A DNA stretch of 64,000 nucleotides from Myxococcales bacterium. GTDB taxonomy: Bacteria; Myxococcota_A; Polyangia; Haliangiales; Haliangiaceae. Position numbers and translations under genes: made by a program. The stretch covers positions 62,001 to 126,000 of the forward strand of contig JADKKI010000030.1 of assembly GCA_016720595.1 (NCBI GenBank). Reading direction: 5' to 3'. Shown one piece after another: positions 16,884 through 24,583 of this stretch. The notes under the pieces are model-generated. The model ran no database searches. It worked only from the letters and a program-made list of their open reading frames with translations, and was not told the DNA's origin. Positions within the stretch are counted from its first letter, which is position 1, and every line of letters begins with the position of its first letter.

Positions 16884-18191
16884 ATGAGCATCACGTTCAA
16901 CGGCCTGGCTAGCGGTCTCGACACCGGGTCGTTGATCACGCAGCTCGTGTCCATCGAACGCTCGTCGGCGACCGCGCTGAGCACTCGCCAATCGGATCTC
17001 AACACCCAGAAGAGCATCGTCGGCAGCCTGTCATCGGCGCTCTCCACACTGGGAACCGCCGCGCGCGGGATGGACCTCGACTCCGAGATCCGCCCGCGCG
17101 CGGTCACCCTCTCCGACTCCGGCAAGATCTCGGTGGCGGTCTCCGCGAATGCGACCGCGGCCGTTCACGATCTCCGGGTCAAACAGCTGGCCGCGGCACA
17201 GATCACCTCCTCGAGGGTGTTCGATACCGCCACGGCAGGGACGCTGGCCTCTGGCGGCGTCGATATCACCGTCGGCAGTGCGACGAAGTCCGTCACCTGG
17301 GACTCCACCGACACCCTCGACAGCATCGCGACCAAGATCAACGATGCCGGGGCAGGCGTCTCCGCATCGGTGCTGTTCGATGGCACGAAGCATCGCCTCG
17401 TGGTCACCGCCAGCGACACGGGGCTCACGGCACGGCCGACGTTCGTGGATCACGGCGATGGTCTCGATCTCGCGAACGCCGCCAACATCAAGGTGCCCGC
17501 CGCCGACTCGATCGTGTCGATCGACGGGATCGATGTCACGCGGAGCAAGAACGTCGTCTCCGATGCGCTGGCCGGCGTCACGTTGACACTCAACGCGGTC
17601 CACGCCGTGGCGGATCCGGCGACCAAGGCGACGGTCTCGCTCGATCAGAAGGCGCTGACCGACAAGGTCAAGGCCATGGTCACCGCCTACAACTCGGTGA
17701 ACTCCGCGCTCCACGTCCAGCTCGACTACAACGGCACCACGAAGGGTTCGAACACGTTGTTCGGCGACTCGGCGCTCCGGCAACTTCAGGGCTCGCTCGC
17801 GAGCACCATGAGCCGCGAGTACGGAGGCTCGAACCTCAGCGTGCTCGGGCTGTCCCGCGACAAGACCGGTGCGCTCACGTTCGACGAGAGCAAGCTCGCC
17901 ACCGCCCTCGCCGCGGATCCTCAGGCGCTGTCCAAGGTGTTCGTCGGCGGAGGGTTCGCCACCGCCATGACCTCGATGGTCGATGCCTACACCGAATCGG
18001 GAACCGGAATCCTGGCGTCGAAGAGCCAGTCGCTCGCGGACCGCCACAAGGCGCTGCAGAGCCAGATCGATCGCATCAACAAGAACGCGGACTCGCTCCA
18101 GACCCGGCTCGAGAAGCAGTTCGCCGCGCTCGAGCAGGCGATGTCCGCCTTCCAGTCCCAATCCTCCTACCTCGCCGCCATCTTCAAGTAG
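16884..18191 (+). CDS. fliD: Filament cap protein FliD
   Basis: FliD caps the filament and guides flagellin polymerisation. The 435-residue protein begins MSITFNGLASGLDTGSLITQ followed by LVSIERSS, the standard FliD N-terminus, and has a C-terminal coiled coil (LASKSQSLADRHKALQSQI, RINKNADSLQTRLEKQF). Heptad patterns are strong at both ends and the middle is beta-rich. It starts 25 nt after fliC and is followed 6 nt later by fliS. Confidence 0.95.
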   Translation: MSITFNGLASGLDTGSLITQLVSIERSSATALSTRQSDLNTQKSIVGSLSSALSTLGTAARGMDLDSEIRPRAVTLSDSGKISVAVSANATAAVHDLRVKQLAAAQITSSRVFDTATAGTLASGGVDITVGSATKSVTWDSTDTLDSIATKINDAGAGVSASVLFDGTKHRLVVTASDTGLTARPTFVDHGDGLDLANAANIKVPAADSIVSIDGIDVTRSKNVVSDALAGVTLTLNAVHAVADPATKATVSLDQKALTDKVKAMVTAYNSVNSALHVQLDYNGTTKGSNTLFGDSALRQLQGSLASTMSREYGGSNLSVLGLSRDKTGALTFDESKLATALAADPQALSKVFVGGGFATAMTSMVDAYTESGTGILASKSQSLADRHKALQSQIDRINKNADSLQTRLEKQFAALEQAMSAFQSQSSYLAAIFK

Positions 18192-18197
18192 GACCCG

Positions 18198-18566
18198 ATG
18201 TCACAACGTGCCGCCAATGCCTATCGCAAGGTCGACCTCGAGTCGGCTCCGAAGGACCAGGTGCTGGTACGGCTGCTCGATCGGTTCGTTCTCGACGTGA
18301 GTCACGCCCGCGAGGCAGTCACGCGGCGCGACATCCCGGCGAAGGCGGCTGCCATCGACCACGCAGCCCGGATCCTCGTCGAGCTCCAGGCGTCCCTCGA
18401 CCACGAGGCGTCCCCCGATCTGTGCGGACGCCTCGCCGGGCTCTACGGCTTCGCCAACGATCGCCTGAACGCGGCGAACCTCACGCTCAACCCCGCACCC
18501 CTCGACGAGGCTGCGAAGATCATCGAGGTCCTGGCAGCAGCGTTTCGCGAGGCACAGGGTCGATGA
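18198..18566 (+). CDS. fliS: Flagellin export chaperone FliS
   Basis: FliS binds the flagellin C-terminus and keeps it monomeric until export. The 122-residue product has the FliS pattern: N-terminal NAYRKVDLESAPKDQVLVRL, then LLDRFVLDVSHAREAV, AIDHAARILVELQASLDHE, and the LYGFANDRLNAANL segment. The ATG lies 6 nt after fliD. Its stop lies in an ATGA that would couple to a downstream start, but the downstream coding-like frame is shifted by one base. Confidence 0.9.
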   Translation: MSQRAANAYRKVDLESAPKDQVLVRLLDRFVLDVSHAREAVTRRDIPAKAAAIDHAARILVELQASLDHEASPDLCGRLAGLYGFANDRLNAANLTLNPAPLDEAAKIIEVLAAAFREAQGR

Positions 18567-18861
18567 CGTCGCCCTCCAGGCACTCGTCGATGCGACGCCT
18601 CCGCCGCCGGAGTGCGACGACCTCGATGCGCTGCTCGCAGCACTGTGGGAGGTCCACGCCCGCCGCGCCGCGATCCTCGCCACGCTCGTCACTCCGATCG
18701 CGCTGATGTCTGCGGAGGATCTCCAGCTCGCCGCGCTGATCGCCGAGCGGCAGACCGCCTGGGCCGATGCGCTCGAGAGCGCACGCCAGGCGCTCGCCAC
18801 CCAGCGGCTCAACTCCGGCAAGATCCGAGGCTACGCCTCGACCCTCGCCGGGGAACTTTGA
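18563..18861 (+). pseudogene. FliT/FlgN-like helical chaperone, start lost or frameshifted
   Basis: A coding-quality frame runs from about 18565 to the TGA at 18859-18861 and encodes roughly 99 residues, rich in helix, including LDALLAALWEVHARRAAILA, LQLAALIAERQTAWADALES and RLNSGKIRGYASTLAGEL. The size, helicity and position after fliS suggest FliT/FlgN. The ATG at 18563 that overlaps the fliS stop is one base out of phase with this frame, and no ATG, GTG or TTG exists in phase until an internal ATG near 18706. One extra base just after 18563 would restore a normal overlapping gene. It could therefore be a sequencing error, a real frameshift, a shift from fliS, or a non-standard start. Entered as a pseudogene for lack of a start, not because the frame decays. 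Confidence 0.55.
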
Positions 18862-18873
18862 CGATCGTCAGCG

Positions 18874-20112
18874 GTGGCGACACGGCCTCCCGCGCAAGTC
18901 ACTGATCTTGCTGCCCGGAAGCTGGCCTACCGCTCGCAATTCCCGTCGGACATGCTGTCCTACGGGCGTCAGACCATCGACGAGGCCGACATCGAGGCCG
19001 TCGTCAGTGCCCTGCGCGCGCCCCTGCTCACCTGCGGCCCCCTTGTGGCCCGGTTCGAGGCGGCCCTCGCGACCTATGTCGGTGCCGAGCACGTCAGCGT
19101 GTGCTCGAGCGGGACCGCTGCACTGCACCTCGCCTACGCCGCCCTCGGCATCGGCGAAGGCGACGAGATCATCACCACGCCGATCACGTTCTCGGCCACC
19201 GCTGCCGCTGCCTACTATGTCGGTGCGACCGTCCGGATCGCGGACGTCGACCCGCGCACCGGCAACCTCTCGATCCAGTCCGTCGAAGCGCTGATCACTC
19301 CGAAGACGCGCGCGATCGTCGCGGTTCACCTCGGGGGCCTGCCGGCCGACATGGCCGAGCTCACGCAGCTCGCGCGACGTCGCCGGATCCGGATCATCGA
19401 GGACGCCTGCCACGCCCTCGGCGCCACCTACCGCGGCACCAAGGTCGGTGGCGGGGACGCCGATGCCGTGGTGTTCAGCTTCCACCCGGTCAAGCACATC
19501 ACCACGGGTGAGGGCGGGGCCGTGGTCGTGCGCGATGCCCGCCTCAAGCACCGCATCGATCAGCTCCGCCAGCACGGCATCGAGCGCGATCCCGAGCTCA
19601 TGGACGCGCCACCGGAGGGCCGCTGGGTCTACGAGGTCCAGGAGCTCGGTTGGAACTACCGCCTGTCCGACCTGTCGTGTGCGCTCGGCCTGTCGCAGCT
19701 CGCGAAGCTCGATCAGTTCCTCGCAGCGCGGCGCTCTCTCGCGGCGCACTATCGCGCCGAGCTCGCACGCGTGTTCGGGACCGCGATCGGGACGCAGCCC
19801 GAGCTCGCGGATCGCGAGTCCGCCTATCACCTGTTCACCGTCGCGATCGAGTTCGGTCGCCACGGCAAGCCGCGCGATCAGGTGATGTACGAGCTCGCTC
19901 AGCTCGGCGTCGGCACCCAGGTCCACTACGTCCCGCTGCTGCAGCACCCGCTGCATGCCCAGCGCAACCCCTCGGAGCGCGCGCGCGCCCGCCCGGGGGC
20001 CGACCACTACTACGCGCGCACCCTCTCGCTCCCGCTCTACCCGCAGCTGTCGTCGGCTGACGTCTCACACGTCGTCGAATCCCTGCACCGCGTCCTCGGA
20101 GAATCACGATGA
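18874..20112 (+). CDS. pseC: PseC-type PLP aminotransferase (pseudaminic acid synthesis)
   Basis: DegT/DnrJ-family aminotransferase that converts the UDP-4-keto sugar made by PseB into UDP-4-amino-4,6-dideoxy-beta-L-AltNAc. Motifs: YGRQTIDEADIEAVVSALR near the N-terminus, CSSGTAALHLAYAALG (cofactor phosphate binding), EDACHALGATYRG, and the PLP lysine in FSFHPVKHITTGEGG. The frame from GTG at 18874 gives 412 residues. The family usually begins at M-x-x-YGRQ, which here is the ATG at 18952 (386 residues), so the true start may be 18952. The gene overlaps pseB by 4 nt. Confidence 0.92.
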   Translation: MATRPPAQVTDLAARKLAYRSQFPSDMLSYGRQTIDEADIEAVVSALRAPLLTCGPLVARFEAALATYVGAEHVSVCSSGTAALHLAYAALGIGEGDEIITTPITFSATAAAAYYVGATVRIADVDPRTGNLSIQSVEALITPKTRAIVAVHLGGLPADMAELTQLARRRRIRIIEDACHALGATYRGTKVGGGDADAVVFSFHPVKHITTGEGGAVVVRDARLKHRIDQLRQHGIERDPELMDAPPEGRWVYEVQELGWNYRLSDLSCALGLSQLAKLDQFLAARRSLAAHYRAELARVFGTAIGTQPELADRESAYHLFTVAIEFGRHGKPRDQVMYELAQLGVGTQVHYVPLLQHPLHAQRNPSERARARPGADHYYARTLSLPLYPQLSSADVSHVVESLHRVLGESR

Positions 20113-21119
20113 CCAAGCCCACGCTCCTGACCACCGCCACCACCACGGTCCTCGACGGCAAGTCCGTCCTCGTCACCGGGGGCACCGGCTCGTTCGGCAA
20201 GGCCTTCGTCCAGCGCGCCCTGTCCTCGAAGGCAAGAAAAGTCATCGTGTTCTCGCGCGACGAGCAGAAGCACTACGAGATGGAGCGGACCATCAGCGAC
20301 CGCCGGATGCGGTACTTCGTGGGTGATATCCGCGATCGCGATCGCCTGCAGAACGCCTTTCGCGACGTCGACATCGTGGTCCACGCGGCGGCGATGAAGC
20401 ACGTCCCGATCTGCGAGTACAATCCGATCGAGGCCGTCCAGACCAACGTCAACGGCGCCCGCAACGTGATCGAGGCCGCGATGTCGTGTGGTGTCGAGCG
20501 CGTGCTCGCTCTCTCGACGGACAAGGCGGTCTCGCCGGCGAACCTGTACGGCGCCACGAAGCTGTGCATGGAGAAGCTCCTGATCGCCGCGAACGCCTAC
20601 GCCGGGGATCGCACCACACGGTTCTCGTGCGTGCGCTACGGCAACGTGATGGGCTCGGCAGGCAGCGTGATCCCCTTGTTTCGCGCCCAGCAGAAGCGCG
20701 GTCAGATCACGATCACCGATCGCCGGATGACGCGGTTCTGGATCGAGATGAGCGAGGCCGTCGCGCTCGTGCTCCGCGGGATCGATCTGATGAACGGCGG
20801 CGAGATCTTCATCCCGAAGCTCCCGACCTCGGACATCGAGACGCTCGCCGAGGCGGTGGCGCCCGGTGTACCCCGGTCGCAGGTCGGCATCCGACCCGGT
20901 GAGAAGCTCCACGAGACCCTGGTCTCCGTCGAGGAAGCTCGCCGGACCAGCGACCTCGGTGATGTCCTCGTGATCTGGCCCGAGTTTCAGTTCCACCAGA
21001 CCCTGCAAGGTGTTCGGCCCGGGATCCCGGTTCCGGATGGCTTCGTATACTCGAGCGACTGCGCCGAGCCGCGGCTCGACCTGGATGCGACGCGCGCCAT
21101 GGTCGACCGTGTCGCATGA
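20109..21119 (+). CDS. pseB: UDP-GlcNAc 4,6-dehydratase (inverting), PseB
   Basis: First enzyme of the pseudaminic acid pathway: it removes water from UDP-GlcNAc and inverts C5. This is an extended SDR of 336 residues. It has the NAD(P)-binding VLVTGGTGSFGKAFVQRAL (about 18-36), NPIEAVQTNVNGARNVIEAA and the active-site stretch STDKAVSPANLYGATKLCME, in which the usual Tyr-x-x-x-Lys is YGATK. FSRDEQKHYEM is typical of PseB rather than FlaA1-type dehydratases. Coupled to pseC and pseG by 4-nt overlaps. Confidence 0.93.
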   Translation: MTKPTLLTTATTTVLDGKSVLVTGGTGSFGKAFVQRALSSKARKVIVFSRDEQKHYEMERTISDRRMRYFVGDIRDRDRLQNAFRDVDIVVHAAAMKHVPICEYNPIEAVQTNVNGARNVIEAAMSCGVERVLALSTDKAVSPANLYGATKLCMEKLLIAANAYAGDRTTRFSCVRYGNVMGSAGSVIPLFRAQQKRGQITITDRRMTRFWIEMSEAVALVLRGIDLMNGGEIFIPKLPTSDIETLAEAVAPGVPRSQVGIRPGEKLHETLVSVEEARRTSDLGDVLVIWPEFQFHQTLQGVRPGIPVPDGFVYSSDCAEPRLDLDATRAMVDRVA

Positions 21120-22132
21120 GCTCTGATCGCATCCTGTTCCGGGCCGACGCATCGCATGCGATCGGCTTTGGCCACGTGGCGCGGGTGTGCGCGCTGATCG
21201 AGGAGGCCTCCAGTGCCGGCCTCCATCCGATCGCCATGTTCGCGGGCGATGCCGTGGCGATCCGCGCGTGGGCGAGCGATCGGAAGCTCGCCGTCGATGT
21301 TCGCGAGTGGACGAGCACCATGGTGATGCGCGCCGCAGAGGACACCCGGGTCCGCGCCGTCGTCGTGGACGGTCCTGGTCTCGCGGCAGAGCTCGTGCCC
21401 AAGCTCCCCCCTCGCGTGCGGGCGATCGTGATCGACGATGCAGGGAAGTGCGCGCTGCCGGCCGCGGCGGTGGTCAACCACAACTTCCACGCACCCGAGC
21501 TCGCGGCCACGTATCCAGGGGCGCAGGTTCGCCTTCTCGGTCGCCAGTATCTGATGTTGCGCCGTGACATCCGCCGCTTCACGAGAGGCTCGTGTCGCCC
21601 GCGGGCAGGTGCACGCTTGCGGGTGCTGGTGACGTTCGGCGGCAGCGATCCGGTAGGCGCGACCGTGCGCACACTCGGCCTGATCCCGCCGGATCGGCCG
21701 CTCGAGCTCGTGGTGATCGCCGGCCCGGGCTTTCGTGGCGAGGAGGAGCTGCGCGAAGCGGTGGCGATCGCGACCGCGGCGGGACACACCGTCGATGTCC
21801 GCCGTGGCCCCCAGGATCCAGGCGAGCTGTTCGTCAGCGCGGATGCCGCGATCTGCTCGGCAGGGGGCACGCTCGGCGAGCTCGCCTTCCTCGGGTGTCC
21901 CGCGATCGCGTACGCGATCGTCGCTGATCAGGTGATCCCGGCACGCCGCCAGGTCCGCGAGGGGTTGATCTCCGGTGGGCGGCGCTGGGAAGAGACGGAT
22001 GACGACACGCTGCGCTCCGATCTGCTCGCGTTCCTCCTCGGCGACCGGCTCCGCCTGGAGCAGCGTCAGCGAGCGCTCGCGACCGCCGATGGCGATGGTC
22101 CGCGCCGGATCCTCGAAGCCATCGCGGGTTAG
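21116..22132 (+). CDS. pseG: PseG-type UDP-sugar hydrolase
   Basis: PseG releases UDP from UDP-2,4-diacetamido-2,4,6-trideoxy-beta-L-altrose. The 338-residue protein has a GT-B-like architecture. The N-terminal motif is RADASHAIGFGHVARVCALI, the PseG signature with a conserved His. The C-terminal half has VTFGGSDPVGATVRTL and the nucleotide-site segment SADAAICSAGGTLGELAFLG. It is the last gene of the plus-strand pse arm; the pathway continues on the opposite strand at 26485-29301. Confidence 0.9.
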   Translation: MSSDRILFRADASHAIGFGHVARVCALIEEASSAGLHPIAMFAGDAVAIRAWASDRKLAVDVREWTSTMVMRAAEDTRVRAVVVDGPGLAAELVPKLPPRVRAIVIDDAGKCALPAAAVVNHNFHAPELAATYPGAQVRLLGRQYLMLRRDIRRFTRGSCRPRAGARLRVLVTFGGSDPVGATVRTLGLIPPDRPLELVVIAGPGFRGEEELREAVAIATAAGHTVDVRRGPQDPGELFVSADAAICSAGGTLGELAFLGCPAIAYAIVADQVIPARRQVREGLISGGRRWEETDDDTLRSDLLAFLLGDRLRLEQRQRALATADGDGPRRILEAIAG

Positions 22133-22202
22133 TAGCATCATCGTAGGCCGATCCGTCGACGCGCACGTAGCGCGGAGGCGCCACCCCGGTATCATCCGGC
22201 GC

Positions 22203-23189
22203 ATGCAGTGGACCCGGGTCGGAGCGCTCGTCGCCATCCTCGGGTGTCATCACGCGGCTCGCACGCCACCGGTCGCGAAGACCGCGGAGGCGCCACCGCC
22301 CCCGGCCGGCTTCGACAGCGCCGACTTCGTGACGCTCGAGGCCACGGGGGCGCTCACCGCGTGGCAGCTCGCGGAGGGCCACGCCGTGCGTCTCGGCAGC
22401 GTGCCGCTCGGGGTGCCGCTCACGCTCGAGTCGGAGGAGGCGCGGGCGCTCGCGGTACCGATGCACGGCGACTGGGCCGACGCCGATCACCTGTTCGTCC
22501 GCGTCGGTCCCGGCGTGGTCAAGCTGGTGACGACGAAGGGCATCTTCGATGTCGCGCTTCCAGACCTCAGCGCTCAGGTCGCGAAGCCCGACGACGCGAT
22601 CAAGACGTCAGGTGGGGCCGGTGGCAAGGCGTACGCTCGGATCGATCTCGTGGTCGCGCGAGGCGAAGCGTGGTGGTCACAGTGCCCCTGGACCACCGGG
22701 CCCGACGGCGGCGCCTGCGCGGGCTGGGTCAGCGCGCAGCTGTGGCCCACGTCGACGAAGATCGTGCAGGCGCTGATCGAACCGCGGCAGTTCTCGTGGG
22801 AGCCGGTCGGTCCGCCGCAGGGCTACGCGCTGAAGCACGAGGGCATCGTCAGCTGCAATCGCCCGGATGGCGGATCGAGCACCGTCGCTCCGACACCCGA
22901 CGATGGTGATGTGATCTTCGACGCGCGGTGGGTGTCGGCGAATCCGCCGCAGTACCTCGTGCTGTTCGGCGCCGACCACGAGTACGACGAGGTCGTGGCG
23001 GAGCGCTGGGTGCTCTCCGACTGCGCGGACCACCGGATCACCGGCACCGATCCTGTGCCCGGGCCGAATGGCCTGTGGGCCGGCGCCGAGCACGACGAGA
23101 TCGTGATCCGGCGCGGTGGCACCGTGGTCGGGCACCTGCCGATCAAGGATCCGCACTTCGCGCGCGTGCTGTTCCGCCCGCTCCGGTGA
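22203..23189 (+). CDS. Hypothetical lipoprotein
   Basis: The ATG at 22203 gives 328 residues with a lipoprotein signal (MQWTRVGALVAILGC, lipobox ending at Cys15). The mature protein starts with a Pro/Ala linker and then has beta-rich sequence with no recognised catalytic motif. It includes paired Cys residues (WWSQCPWTTGPDGGACAGW) and a segment FGADHEYDEVVAERWVLSDC. A longer frame upstream would run into pseG and is not supported. Downstream comes another small lipoprotein on the same strand. Function unknown; outer-membrane or periplasmic attachment is inferred from the lipobox. Confidence 0.72.
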   Translation: MQWTRVGALVAILGCHHAARTPPVAKTAEAPPPPAGFDSADFVTLEATGALTAWQLAEGHAVRLGSVPLGVPLTLESEEARALAVPMHGDWADADHLFVRVGPGVVKLVTTKGIFDVALPDLSAQVAKPDDAIKTSGGAGGKAYARIDLVVARGEAWWSQCPWTTGPDGGACAGWVSAQLWPTSTKIVQALIEPRQFSWEPVGPPQGYALKHEGIVSCNRPDGGSSTVAPTPDDGDVIFDARWVSANPPQYLVLFGADHEYDEVVAERWVLSDCADHRITGTDPVPGPNGLWAGAEHDEIVIRRGGTVVGHLPIKDPHFARVLFRPLR

Positions 23190-23238
23190 TCCGCGGTTCC
23201 TCGAGCGTCGTCGCGTCGGGTGCGCTAGGGTTCTCGAC

Positions 23239-23631
23239 GTGTCGCTCCTGCATGTGGTGATCGTCGTGGTGCTCGGGCAGCTCGGATGCGGGAGCGCGGC
23301 GCCGGCGGAGCCAGTGATGAACAGCGCGCCAGCCGAGCACGTGGTCCACGGCGTCGTGCGTGACTATCGCAACCGCGTGGTCCCGGAGGCCCGGGTGAGT
23401 GCATCGTTTGGCGGTAACCATCTCGATGCCGTCACTGACGTGCACGGGACGTTCGCCTTGGCCGTGCCTCGCGGTGCATTCGTGTCGGCGAGCAAGGCTG
23501 ACATGCTCGGCCACACGATCGTCGACGGCGAGGAGATCGGATCGGCCTCGCAGATGCCGTGCGACGAGCTAGTCAGTGCGGCTGCTCCGCCGGCGGCGGC
23601 TCGGCGGTCGCCGGGCGATCCTCGCGGCTGA
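23239..23631 (+). CDS. Small lipoprotein with carboxypeptidase-regulatory-like domain
   Basis: GTG at 23239 gives 130 residues. The start VSLLHVVIVVVLGQLGC is a lipoprotein signal. Residues about 30-100 (VVHGVVRDYRNRVVPEARVS, GNHLDAVTDVHGTFALAVP, GAFVSASKADMLGHTIVDGE) match the transthyretin-like CarboxypepD_reg fold, a small beta-sandwich common in outer-membrane-associated proteins. The last 20 codons overlap the 3' end of the convergent ATPase gene by 59 bp, so the C-terminus may be an overrun. No function is assigned. Confidence 0.6.
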   Translation: MSLLHVVIVVVLGQLGCGSAAPAEPVMNSAPAEHVVHGVVRDYRNRVVPEARVSASFGGNHLDAVTDVHGTFALAVPRGAFVSASKADMLGHTIVDGEEIGSASQMPCDELVSAAAPPAAARRSPGDPRG

Positions 23632-24583
23632 CCCACAGCGGCATCGTCTGCTGCTGGCGCGCTTCACCGCGCAGGCGCCCGAGGTCGGCCTCGAGGACCG
23701 TGCGCGCGAGGGCGCGGAACGAGGCGAAGCTCTCGTCGCTGGAGGTCGCGAGCGTCCCGGTGCCGGCGCGCAGGCCGCCCGCCAGCGAGTTGGTGCGGCG
23801 GATCGCGGCGAGGACCGGAGCGGAGACGCGCAGGTGGTCGTTGATCAGCGGGGACATGCGGGTCATCGCACCGACCTCGGAGTCGGAGGTCAGCATGTTT
23901 CCGACCAGGCCCGCTCCGAACCGAGACAGGGTGTCCTCGATCAGATCCACCAGCGAAGGATCCATCGGACGAAGCACCGCGAGCAGCTGGACGATCGTGC
24001 GCGCCCGCGTCTCGTTCGCGAGCGCGGAGTCGATCAAGTTGATCTGGGTCTCGTCGTCGGACAGCTTGCGGACCACGCGGTGCACGCACGCCTTCAGCAA
24101 GGCGTACGCGTTGTGGAGCGAGGGGAGCTGCGGGGCCACCACGAACAGCTTGAGATCGGAGGCGCCGACGAGATCGACGACGGTGTAGGACGTCCCTGCG
24201 CCCACATCGACCACGATGCAGTCCGCGTCGAGGCGCGCGATGGCGCGGATCAGCCGGAGCTTCTGGGCGACGGGCAGGTTCGCGGAGCCGGGGCGGGAGG
24301 CGCCCGGGATCAGATCCACGTTGGGGGCGACGTTGAGGCGGACCTCGTCGAGGTTGTCGACGTTGTGATCGAGGAAGTCCGCGAGCGAGGCACGCGGGTG
24401 GAGGGCACCCATCATGGTGTGGAGGTTCGCCGCGCCGAGGTCGGCATCGACCAGTGCGACGCGGTGGCCGAGGCGACCGATCGCGAGGGAGAGGTTGGCG
24501 GCGACGGTGCTCTTCCCGACTCCACCCTTCCCGCCAGCGACCGCGACGATTCGCGCGACGGACTTCTTACGCGGCGCGGCCAT
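23573..24583 (-). CDS. MinD/FlhG-like P-loop ATPase (second copy)
   Basis: A 336-residue ParA/MinD-family ATPase with deviant Walker A GGKGGVGKSTVAANLSLAIG (about 17-36), the DADLGAANLHTMMG region and IVVDVGAGTSYTVVDLVGAS. It is related to FlhG but differs in N-terminus and C-terminal half, with a long tail ending in a Pro/Glu-rich stretch. Its ATG lies inside the end of the Maf glycosyltransferase gene (17-bp overlap), so it is the last gene of the fliL-pseI-...-maf operon. A role in flagellar positioning, chemosensory placement or the glycosylation machinery is possible; the sequence does not decide. Confidence 0.85.
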   Translation of the reverse strand: MAAPRKKSVARIVAVAGGKGGVGKSTVAANLSLAIGRLGHRVALVDADLGAANLHTMMGALHPRASLADFLDHNVDNLDEVRLNVAPNVDLIPGASRPGSANLPVAQKLRLIRAIARLDADCIVVDVGAGTSYTVVDLVGASDLKLFVVAPQLPSLHNAYALLKACVHRVVRKLSDDETQINLIDSALANETRARTIVQLLAVLRPMDPSLVDLIEDTLSRFGAGLVGNMLTSDSEVGAMTRMSPLINDHLRVSAPVLAAIRRTNSLAGGLRAGTGTLATSSDESFASFRALARTVLEADLGRLRGEARQQQTMPLWVSREDRPATAEPPPAEQPH

